A stretch of DNA of 64,000 nt from Phellopilus nigrolimitatus (lineage: Eukaryota > Basidiomycota > Agaricomycetes > Hymenochaetales > Hymenochaetaceae): assembly GCA_021029095.1 (NCBI GenBank), contig JAJOHG010000008.1, forward strand, positions 124,001 through 188,000, given 5' to 3'. The first letter of the stretch is position 1; the number at the start of each line of letters is the position of its first letter. A program made the position numbers and the translations under genes. The notes beneath the pieces are model-generated. The model searched no databases. It worked only from the letters and a program-made list of their open reading frames with translations, and had not been told where the DNA came from. Of this stretch, positions 56,301 through 64,000 are shown one piece after another.

Positions 56301-57586
56301 GGAAACGCGTGGAGGAGCGACTGTTGAAGGATCGAGAACGGCAGAAGGCGGATAGAGAGAGGCAGAAAGAGAGGGAGAGAAAAGAAAGAGAAGAGAGGGA
56401 GAGGGAAAGATGGAACTCGCAGCAGAGAGCGCGGGAATTGGAACGGCATAAAGAATGGGAAGAGGCGGAGAAGGAGAGGCGGCAGCAAGAGGAGTTCGAG
56501 CACAAGGCAAGAGAGGCTGCGGATAGACGCCGGATCGACGACGAGCGGCGGCGCAGCGAGGAAGAAAGTCGTCGCGCAGCCGAAGAGATCCAGCGGCAAG
56601 AGGAGCTACTCAGGTTCTACGAACAGCGCAAACTTCAAGAAGACCGCAAGCGGGAAGAGGCGAAGACGTTTGGCGCGCGGAGTTCGTCCTTTTCGAGTTC
56701 TATCCCCGGTGTTCCCAACCCGTCTCCGTCCTTCTCATCTGCCTCTGGGACGCACGCTGGTCCGGGCCGCGCGACGTCGAGCACGAGTAGCGTGCACTCG
56801 AACTGGAGCGGCAGCCAGCGCTCGTCTGCAAGCTCCGCGTCCTCCGCCGCCGCGTCGGACTTCACGCGCGCGTCGTCAACGAGCTCCGCCAGCTCGACGT
56901 GGCCGCCGAACGCACGCCCAGCGTCCAATGCTTCCAGCAGCACGGGCAGCAACCGCACCGCGGCCGGAGACACGTACAAGGCTTCGTCAACGAGCGGCAC
57001 ATGGAAGGGGTCGAGTCCGTTCGGCGCCGGCTCTGGGACCGGCCCGTCGCCCACGTCGGGAGGTCCGGGCTCGTACACGCACAGCTCGCCGCTGTCTGAG
57101 GCGGAGTGGGTCCGCCGCCAGCAGGAGCAAGCACGCAAGCAGCAGGAGCAGTTCCGGCGGGACACGCTACGGGCAGAGCAGGAGCGCGCGGAACGTGAAA
57201 CGTCCGCGACGTCTGCGACTCCGACTGCGCGGGAGCAGATGAAGAACGCGTGGACCACGTACGAGGCTGCCTGGGCGACGCTCAAGGACCGGCCGGTGCT
57301 TTACTTCAGCACGATGCCGTGGCCGGTGCTGAACCAGCCGACGAGTACGGAGGACCTGACGGCGAACGCGATCGGCGCGTTCGTGCTCTCGCCCGCGCAC
57401 TCAACCGATAAGCAGAACAGCCAGCGGCTGAAGGACCAACTGCTGCGATGGCACCCGGACCGCTTCGAGAGCAAGTGGGTTCCGAAGGCGAACGACGCAG
57501 ATAAGGAGGCCGTGCGGCGCGGCGCGGGGCAGGTTGCCCGCGCTTTGAACGAGCTGATGGCGCGGGAGAACGGCGTGTTTGGCTGA
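53390..57586 (+). CDS. Long coiled-coil protein with C-terminal HPD (J-like) domain, 1398 aa
   Basis: A single uninterrupted 1398-codon frame, ATG at 53390 to TGA at 57584-57586, rare in an intron-rich neighbourhood. The N-terminus has a helical module (LRDFRAELDGHLADRMHELD, then EAQKRRIRRMLEAEEKGLIE), followed by an acidic run (near 54175-54260), a long Ser/Pro-rich disordered part, and a charged coiled coil of several hundred residues (about 55400-56660) made of REAELAEQQR-like repeats. A Ser-rich linker leads to a C-terminal domain with PVLYFSTMPWPVLNQP, NAIGAFVLSP and LLRWHPDRFESKW. HPD at residues 1355-1357 is the J-domain signature, and the RWHPDRF context is like that of NFKBIL1-type proteins. 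It may bind an Hsp70 or act in RNA processing, but this is inference. The long antisense open frames here come from its GC-rich codon bias. Confidence 0.8.
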   Translation: MATMTQMPSTPGAGPSSAGATNTTPTSLPSAGADDQGGEDEWLRDFRAELDGHLADRMHELDAQAEEEYLRASAALETAAAAPHRDRAEVESQRVRLRGMFEAQKRRIRRMLEAEEKGLIERERNLRKLSMGDGADSPEITAALIREQEAILRTFRPQGASAGQLAHPSAPPTPSHTPSRAASKPKPAVWVPPQLETEPARTSSQRSVHPAAPNLSRRDSSGSQSSSSVVHSTYPTAYQPAWIADSFHAEPDDIIAEGETENEEEEDTEDDNEYEGDDDEDDDDEEGMTEDDVPAFAAERSFGVVGNVPVKSAPLNIIHSDRRRGGGADRSTPLASTTISGAHSFWKPSLENIRGPTAPQTRAVPIPIPLPTLPQRRTSTTRPPTHALTDAQAREAAALREADRPWEAHESARAKSGAGLPSSASASASPPVRSGLSASAVSSIPVPTPVSVATQRTPEPGSAASLTSSFRDAPTQIWRPKENTKLGESSPTTTRASGSSISRPRNDSETSVGRGERSRSPARRVSLQSQPSLGLGSSPSPKMSLPVPTPAPSRLSPVPTLDAAVPPPPAPPPHSSPFLPAKRNSSPAPISMPMPSPSIYARRQSSPQPLSRFPTEIAEESSRTNRFGTGPRRPHREEPPESESDPLMPTASPASGMRRARDSPSASVLSKRLAEEEREKEKEKERQAEREEALERQLDELRQREDVQRAREEQLTAQQRRRETELREQQRKEAETLRKREAELAEQQRVRQADLAEQKRLREAELAEQRRLKEAMLLREAELTEQQRRREAELTEQQLKREAELTAQQRKREAELAEQLAEQQRELAEVQRKKDEELHAKMEELKRHQRELAEQQRRREEAEAAEQRRRKAEEALAEEQRRKEEALREEEEKLNRQNWELRQREDALARRKKEEELRMREEDLERRRRELQQREEELALREEEDARRREEDKMKKDREAADRQQREEEERKRVEERLLKDRERQKADRERQKERERKEREERERERWNSQQRARELERHKEWEEAEKERRQQEEFEHKAREAADRRRIDDERRRSEEESRRAAEEIQRQEELLRFYEQRKLQEDRKREEAKTFGARSSSFSSSIPGVPNPSPSFSSASGTHAGPGRATSSTSSVHSNWSGSQRSSASSASSAAASDFTRASSTSSASSTWPPNARPASNASSSTGSNRTAAGDTYKASSTSGTWKGSSPFGAGSGTGPSPTSGGPGSYTHSSPLSEAEWVRRQQEQARKQQEQFRRDTLRAEQERAERETSATSATPTAREQMKNAWTTYEAAWATLKDRPVLYFSTMPWPVLNQPTSTEDLTANAIGAFVLSPAHSTDKQNSQRLKDQLLRWHPDRFESKWVPKANDADKEAVRRGAGQVARALNELMARENGVFG

Positions 57587-57947
57587 GCGGTTTATGCTGG
57601 AGAATCGTCATTTATTCTGTTTGGACTAAGTATGTAGCACTACTCAATGTATGTTATCCCCCTGCATGTGTTGTATAACTAACTATTTTTCATGGGCCCG
57701 GATGTGCTTGGAATATATGATTAGCGTTTGGAAGCCGTCGCTTGTTTATCTTCCCTTAAAATTGAACCACTTTCATGTACAATATATAAACAATTTGCAA
57801 CAGTACGTTGCGTGACTAACTCCCAAGCTTCCTCCACCATCAATTCGGGAAGACACTGTCTATGTGAAGCGCATATCCATTAAAACGCCCCTTAGGGTAA
57901 ACTTTATCTAATAGGTCTACTGTAGGTGTGCCTGCTTTGTTCAGTTA
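57587..57947. other. 3' flank of the central gene
   Basis: AT-rich sequence carrying the presumed 3' UTR of the coiled-coil gene, up to the MITE. No defined element is seen in it. Confidence 0.4.
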
Positions 57948-58451
57948 CAGGGTTTCCGGAAAACCTTGTCAGTACTCACTTTTTTTCTCAACTTTTGTAC
58001 CGTAGCCCCATTTGGTAGTAATTACTCAAAATGGTAGTAGTTACTCAAAATGGTAGTAATTTCTTAATCCGGTTGCAGGCATACGCGGTGATCGGCGCGC
58101 GGTCAAAACGCGAAGTTGCCATTGCACTTTCAGTCTCTCCAGTCTTTCAAGAAGTCAAATACTTCCCAAATGTCATCGGAAACATGGAAATTATCATATA
58201 TTTATATGCCGCACTTTTTATGTCTTTGCTGATCTTTCAGAGGGGCATGAGTACATGTATTACTGAAGTCTTTCGCACCTCGGACTTGTTGTGACCAACG
58301 CGTCGATCACTCGCGTATGGCTGCAACCGGATTAAGAAATTACTACCATTTTGAGTAATTACTACCATTTTGAGTAATTACTACCAAATGGGGCTACGGT
58401 ACAAATGTTGAGAAAAAAAGTGAGTACTGACAAGGTTTTCCGGAAACCCTG
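57948..58451. mobile_element. Foldback MITE with about 160-bp terminal inverted repeats
   Basis: 504 bp flanked by TA on both sides (57946-57947 and 58452-58453), the target duplication typical of Tc1/mariner-type transposition. The ends CAGGGTTTCCGG and CCGGAAACCCTG begin inverted repeats that stay nearly perfect to about 58107 on the left and 58291 on the right. The repeats hold an 18-19 bp tandem motif with core GGTAGTAATTACTC, present three times in each arm with one change. There is no transposase; short open frames inside are not meaningful. It separates the central gene from the right arm of the inverted duplication. Confidence 0.85.
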
Positions 58452-58469
58452 TAAGAGTAAGTGAAGTAG

Positions 58470-59260
58470 TTATGCTGCGTCTAACCCAACATGCGTGAGA
58501 GACAGGTCCAGTGCGTTTCGAAAAAGGGGACATCGGCTGGACTGCAGCTCTGGTTGCTATCGATGAGTTTCCTCCGCTGTGGCACTGGCACCAGTCGCCG
58601 GCGGGCCCGGCACCAATCTTGGCCCCGATTTATTGTCTCAGCTCTTCTGGGAGAAACGCGGCACGACGGAACTAGTCTATTTCTTTACCCCGGACTTCCA
58701 CCGCGAGTGCGGAACCAGAACTTCTTACCATCTTGAACACGACCCCATCTATGAAGTTGTCCATGGAGGAGTTCAGTGATCAGATATACTCGCGACTGTA
58801 ACATGACCGTCTCTCTCTACTCCTCGCCACCACTGCCAGTGCCATCAGTGCCCCCACCATCCTCGATCTAAAGCAAAGCGTGTTCTACGTACACAAAATC
58901 GCCTTCAGGGGGACGGAAGACAGACCCCTTTCTCACGTACGAATAACTCAATTCAATGCCGCTCAGCCGATCTATTGCAACTGAGGAAACGCGTTTCGAG
59001 CTCTATACTCTGTATCTATGTTTATTATGTACGATAGCAGACCGTGAACCGCACATGGATTGACCACTCTTCTCTGACCAACTGTCGGCGGCGCGCATCT
59101 ATCGCAATCTGTTTTTTTGGAACAGGACAAGGTTTTTGTTTCTTTTATTAAATCATGCCGCACCCTCAAAACGATTTCTCCACTATTATCCTATCCGCAA
59201 TGTCCTTCCCTCTTCACTTCACCGAACACGCTGAATGAAACTTGGCACGATGTCGTTAAC
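58470..59260 (-). repeat. Repeat block D', inverted partner of 51780-52600
   Basis: Right-hand copy of block D in reverse orientation, beginning 19 bp after the MITE. The similarity ends near 59260 where the left arm has the captured gene fragment. Confidence 0.75.
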
Positions 59261-59650
59261 AATGTGGGACCAGGTGAAGCTTCTCTTTGTCGTCCAGGTG
59301 ACCCCGTGGCCCGTAAAGGCAATCATATAGAGCAGGTTCTCCTTGTCTCCCATGTTGAACGAGACCGTAAATCCTGTTCTTTGTACCGCTGTTCGTGAAA
59401 TTTGTCAGAATACATTTATATGAGATATTTTCATGAAGAGACCTCTTGCTAGATCGCCTGGGAGTTCCGGATTTTCCGGATCCGCTGGCGTATTGGCGGA
59501 TGTCTGTGCGCTGATTCGGTCTTGTGCACGTTCAAATGCCTCTGCATCAACGGTATTGATGAAATCTCTCAATTCTAGAAGTGGCGCGCCTTCTTCTAAG
59601 TTCGCAATCGTTAATGACTTGGTTTGCTAGTAACTGTCTTGGAGATAAGA
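59225..59650 (-). pseudogene. Small unknown gene, right copy
   Basis: Minus-strand partner of 50853-51254. It reads IANLEEGAPLLELRDFINTV, then FERAQDRISAQTSANTPADP, and after an interruption GDKENLLYMIAFTGHG and SFTWSHIVNDIVPSF (about 59330-59230). No ATG is visible at the matching start, and stops lie between the parts, so it is probably also dead, though an intron could explain one gap. Family unknown. Confidence 0.4.
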
Positions 59651-59754
59651 AAAGTAGGTGGTTCGTATGAGCTGCAATAGGACTCGTAACTGTATGAGGG
59701 AATGATAGTGGTCTATTTGACCTGCTCTTTTATATTCTACAAGTTTGAGAGTTT

Positions 59755-60450
59755 GAACCTAACTACCTGAAGCATTCCCGAATGTTAGGTGCTTTCGCGG
59801 GCCTGCGTCCGTGCTGCTGCTGTACATTGCACATACCGGATGGGAATCCGGCTTACTTTGTGAGCTCTGTCTATTCACGTTTGCGCCGTTGGTTTGCACG
59901 AACTTCACCTTCCTGGTCCTTCTCCGAAATTCTACACAATCCTTCCAGTCCAAGTCATAGCTGTCTTACATACTCGCCGTATGTGATTCCCAGTTCAGCA
60001 GTTCCGGATAAGCATCCAAAATTGCACTTACAAGGTGCAGTCCAGTGTGTATTGCTCGAATTACTGGTAAAATGACTGAGCTATCACACCGCGTAAGATA
60101 TGTCGGGTCGCAGCTGCCTAGATGGTGTTTTATAAATTCGCGGTGCAGATACTCGTGATCATCGACTGAAGAATGCCATCAACCCTTGCACGTTCGGGCT
60201 GAGAAGGATGGCAACAGATTTACTTGTCCGTCCGAAAGTTCTGCAAGACCCTGTCGACATTGCTCTTCTGTGAGATGGTACTAGTCCATCTCGTGGTTGC
60301 GCAAAATATCCATTCTGAACAAAAGTTTCTACTCATGATTTTCATGTTTTTCATGATATTCTTCGCTGATGACAAAAGATCGACAACGTGATGATCGTCA
60401 GTTTACCCATTTGGGCGTCTCACGTAAGCGCAGTGCTCGTCGTCGATTTT
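59755..60450 (-). repeat. Repeat block B', inverted partner of 49850-50670
   Basis: Right-hand copy of block B in reverse orientation. It lacks the 59-bp palindrome that flanks block B on the left. It runs directly into block A', whereas blocks A and B on the left are 4 kb apart with LtrA copy 2 between them. Confidence 0.7.
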
Positions 60451-61335
60451 CTTGAACAGATCCAAAGGCATCTGAGGCATGCTATGTTCGAGCACTTTCC
60501 GATTCATCATTTACAATCGGACTCACGCGAGTCGGTCTCTGTCGCTTTCTCAATACCAGCTGGTGCTTTTCCGCTGCCGATGTACATACCACGTACCCGT
60601 CTTCAAGTTCAACCTCCTACGTGCACAGAGTCGCGTTCCGCGGAAAGAAAGCTGTTCCTTCTCTCACATACGAAGAATTCAAATCGGCGAAGCTCGCGTT
60701 CCCATGTCGAGCTTTGTATCTCCATGCTTCTGTATCCCATTGAACTGCGGACTGCGCCAAATCTGTCTCCGCACGAATCTCACTGCTTATTGCAAACCCA
60801 TACGAGCAACGCACTTTTCGTCAAAGATACATATCTGTCGATGGCACCTCAAGTCCCGCAAAGCGCTTCTTCACGGTCTCTGTTCTCCTGCAGGCTTATT
60901 TTCCGACTCATGCTGTCCGCACGTCCAGGCATGCGTGGTGACATGTCCACGCTACGACGGCGGCACATAACGAGGGGTCAATCATTCCGGGGCACTTACA
61001 AGGAGGAGAGTTATCTGGGATTGAGAAAAACAGAATATCGGCATAGCAAATCGTCACATCGCATTGTGCAGCTCTCTCGGTGCCCATGTCCCCATGCAGC
61101 AAGACCCATTGTCTCAAAGCATGCACAAGGTTCTCGCCACGGTCAAAGGGCAAACATGCATACCAGCATCATTAGTCTACTGCAACATGACGTCTGCTAG
61201 GCAACCCACCGGGGCCGTGTCCGACCTGACAACGTGCAAACATCGACTGGCATTCTGATTCCCACTATGTCACAGTTACTCGTTTATCTCGCAATACGCA
61301 AAGATTCGTCAATCCAGCCCCGTCGAGTCAATCCA
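60360..61335 (-). repeat. Repeat block A', inverted partner of 44660-45670
   Basis: Right-hand copy of block A. The core (about 60560-61170) appears almost identical to the left copy in reverse orientation, while the outer 150 bp (beyond about 61190) are clearly more diverged. Confidence 0.75.
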
Positions 61336-62594
61336 GTAAGATGCCAGAGATGCCAGCACCTAAAGTCTAGCTCTATGCCAACAGGCCATGCCAGACCCGC
61401 TTTCTTGTACGTATCTTACTACTACATATATTTATTGCTCACCCAACCTCTTCACGTACTATATTTCTATTGACAGTGTGATTGTGGATGAGTCGTGATA
61501 ATGGCTGCTCTCCGGGACACAGTTTGTTTTTCCCCCTAGTTTGTCCGTGCGGTGTCCCATGCCAACTCTCCTTGGGAACGAGGATACGGTTGTGCGCTCG
61601 TTACGGTGTCGAAGGCCAAAGAGACTGCATACTCTCAACGTACTCCCTTTCGACCGCTGTAGCGTTGTATCCACCCAACAACTTGGGGACTGTAAAGAGG
61701 TCTAGAATTGCTAATCTCGACATCAATCATGCTTTCGTAGCGCACATCCATGACCGAGAATACAATGACAAGACGCCCGAGGACAAATTTACTGATCGCC
61801 TGACCCTCTCCTACTTGCCTATCAGCGTTATAGAGACGCCACTGTTTGAGCACTTATCACACAAACGTCGCATTTCTATTCCGCGCTTTGAAAACTTATT
61901 TGCGAACTGCGTTTGGTAGGCCTTAGCAGGCTTGATCGATTCAAAAAAATAATAAGAAAGGGTATCAGTTCCCTTTCAGTTCGAATGATAAATACTTACC
62001 AGGTGATTTTAATCAAAAGGGCCAAACCGGCATCAAAGACATTTGACTCTTTTGATAGAAGCCAACCATATATTTTCGGAGATGCGAGAAATCTAACGAA
62101 AGCCGACTTCTTCGACCAGAGTTTGTGGCGATAGTATGCGTGCCGGATGGAAGAACATTACTTACTAGTAAGAGCGAGAAGAAGAATCAAGCGTCGAAGA
62201 AAGGTAAAATATAAGTATACCGCCAGTGGGCTTTGGTCGAAGTCGCCGTCCGAGTTTCAAAAGGAGATTCAAAAGGAGATTCCGCCGTCAGACAAAGAAT
62301 CTCCTCCATGTTGAGTGGCTACGAGCATAGCACGCCGCGTTCAAGCATGAAAGGGGGGCATTCCATGATGTGGATAAAGAACCTTTTGAGATAGAATGTA
62401 CATTTATGCAATAGTGTAACGGGGAGTTGTGATAGTTCATAGTCATAAATTACGAAACACAGCAGCACACCAGGCGCCCGCACCGGCTCACAACAAAAAC
62501 AGTTGAAATCAGAGACACTGGCTTCTGAACCAAGAGCCCGAATTTCCGCCATCGCGATCACTGCGTGGACGTCTCGCCTCCGAGATTGAAGAGC
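61336..62594. other. Unique segment of the right arm, no assigned gene
   Basis: Not found on the left side. A plus-strand frame open over about 61482-61919 has protein-like stretches (DINHAFVAHIHDREYNDKTP; RISIPRFENLFANC) followed by a second open frame at 61913-62134, possibly two exons of an unknown gene or a relic. I cannot assign a family. The rest holds nothing I can support. Confidence 0.35.
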
Positions 62595-64000
62595 TCACAC
62601 GCGGCTGATCAGCGGTTGGACCGCGCTATCCGTCGACGTCTGTGATACGTGCCATGGTCTGTGTGCGCCGTCTTGGGCCCTGCGAGGTCCGCCAGGCCTG
62701 CTCGTGTCCTCCAGGTCGAAGCGCGCACGGTCGGATGAGTTCATTGCAGCAGGCGGGCTTGTCATCGGGATGTACTCCGTCTTCTCAGCATACGCGTCGT
62801 ATGGGTTGAACAGGATCTGATGTTCCTCATGATCCTCGTGCACGCCGACCACATGCGCAGAGCTTGAAGGATCGGCGGAGCCTGTGGACGCATATGGCCA
62901 GATGCGCGGGACTCGCCTCCAAAAGACGGAGAAACCCTCGAGTCTATACGCCTGGACGGCCATATACAACAAGACCTAGAGATATGGACGGGCGTTAATC
63001 AGAATTACAAACAATACTGCCGGAGTTTGACGGGAGAGGCGTCTGGAAAAAGGAGGAAGGAAGGGTGACGTACGAATTCAACTATCTGCTCGGTGATGAG
63101 TGCAAGCGCATAAGGAGGGAGTCTGTTTTTGGTTCACGATACCGAGCATTAGCTGTGAATCAAGAACAAATAAGAACGACTAATGTACTTACACCCAGGA
63201 ATGAGCAGCCAGGTACCAGATCCTCGATCCTTTGTACTTGAAGTTGTCGTCGATTACATCGCTCGATGCATGTATGTCCAGCGCAGAAAAGGCGATCACC
63301 ACAATTCCAAGAACAAGTCTGCTGATAGTCTGGCCCCATTCGTATCTATCTGTTTATTGTTTCGCAAAGTTTAAATCAATGACCAATTGCAGTTGCGACG
63401 AAAGCGCGGGCAACGAGCAGTTCAAAAAAATCATTAACAATCAGAAAAAGGAACAGAAATGGAGGTAGAAAAGGGGGAAACACTCGCCTCTTGGCCAGCG
63501 GTTGAGCAGACACATCAACGCGAGCGAGACAAGCACGGAGCCTCCGGCCGCATAGAACCACAATGCAGGCGTCGCATTTGTCGTGAGCACCTCCCCGATG
63601 ATGTCTTGGTACGTGCCGTTGTTGACCTCTGTGTAGTTCGACGCGTCGTTGTCGTAGAACGCATATATTTTTGCGAGTAGTAGGGAATCGCTGTCGGGCA
63701 GTGCATTGAAGTTCTGTCCATACGGAAGTCACGAGTTATCAGCACCTTGGTAGTCTCTTTGAAAGAATATTTAATCGCGCTTGCGACGAGACTTACACTT
63801 AAAATGGTCAGCATAACAGCAATATCTGCTTGAAGCAGATAATTATACGGAAGCGAAGTGTCGCTCGCATTCACCGCTGCACCGATCCCGGAATTAATCA
63901 TTCCCAGAAGCGATGTCAGAGCAATACCAGTTTTGTTTAGCGAGTGGACAAAGTCGTCAGAGTAGTCGCTCTTATCCAGGTACACGCCGAAGCCCTTGCT
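62595..64000 (-). CDS. LtrA-like membrane protein, copy 3 (5' part beyond window)
   Basis: C-terminal part of a third family member on the minus strand, cut by the window edge. It matches copy 2 closely: KSDYSDDFVHSLNKTGIALT (from about 63980), SLPYNYLLQADIAVMLTIL, then DNDASNYTEVNNGTYQDIIG, GGSVLVSLALMCLLNRW before a GCGAGT junction (GC donor, as in copy 2), YEWGQTISRLVL near 63330 and RLEGFSVFWRRVP near 62930. Unlike copy 2 it reads through EHQILFNPYDAYAEKTEYIP to a stop at 62597-62595, so it keeps the soluble tail. It lies in opposite orientation to copy 2, as expected for part of the inverted duplication. No lesion was seen in the visible part. Confidence 0.6.

Noticed and set aside
55721..56599. 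292-codon minus-strand frame rich in Leu, resembling a membrane protein
   Set aside because: It is the complement of the charged Arg/Glu coiled-coil repeats, which read as Leu/Pro on the opposite strand.
58031..58294. 87-codon frame within the MITE
   Set aside because: Partly made of the inverted repeat and without any transposase motif.
1..64000. CRISPR arrays, bacterial operons, tRNA or rRNA genes
   Set aside because: No spaced identical repeats, no Shine-Dalgarno signals, and no cloverleaf or rRNA stretch recognised by eye; a tRNA scan would be needed to exclude small RNAs.

Overview
The window looks like nuclear DNA of a mushroom-forming basidiomycete (Agaricomycetes). The evidence is many short (about 48-65 nt) GT-AG introns inside genes, protein families typical of that class (DUF6533 membrane proteins, HGDLK-type kinases, CAP59-type mannosyltransferases, LtrA-like membrane proteins), and a Ty3/gypsy retrotransposon. 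There are no bacterial operons or Shine-Dalgarno signals. Most exon limits below come from reading splice signals by eye.

Left part (1-26 kb): ordinary single-copy genes separated by AT-richer spacers. They are a DUF6533-type membrane protein (1.9-4.5 kb, -), an omega-like glutathione S-transferase (8.7-9.9 kb, -), a GNAT acetyltransferase (10.4-11.4 kb, +), a decayed LtrA-like gene (13.7-15.7 kb, -), an NAD(P)-binding reductase-like protein (16.4-17.4 kb, +), a 919-aa APH-type phosphotransferase-fold protein (18.8-22.3 kb, +) and a gene that appears to join a Kelch propeller, a helical linker and a protein kinase (22.4-25.9 kb, -).

Centre (26.6-39.7 kb): an Argonaute pseudogene on the minus strand, split by an 11,537-bp Ty3/gypsy element (27497-39033). 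The two 658-bp LTRs look identical and are flanked by GCGG. The element carries gag-protease and RT-RNase H-integrase frames overlapping in the -1 frame with a canonical slippery heptamer. Two extra genes lie between pol and the 3' LTR: an intron-containing antisense gene with a Zn2Cys6-like cysteine pattern, and a sense ORF of unknown family. The Argonaute relic also has a nonsense codon, frameshifts and a PIWI deletion, so it was probably dead before the element arrived.

Right part (39.8-64 kb): a decaying, rearranged region. It holds a multi-pass membrane gene relic, a CAP59/CMT1-type mannosyltransferase pseudogene, two more LtrA-like copies and several blocks repeated in opposite orientation on both sides of a long intact coiled-coil gene with a C-terminal HPD motif (53390-57586). 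A 504-bp foldback MITE (57948-58451) and a 59-bp near-perfect palindrome (50715-50773) lie in these arms.
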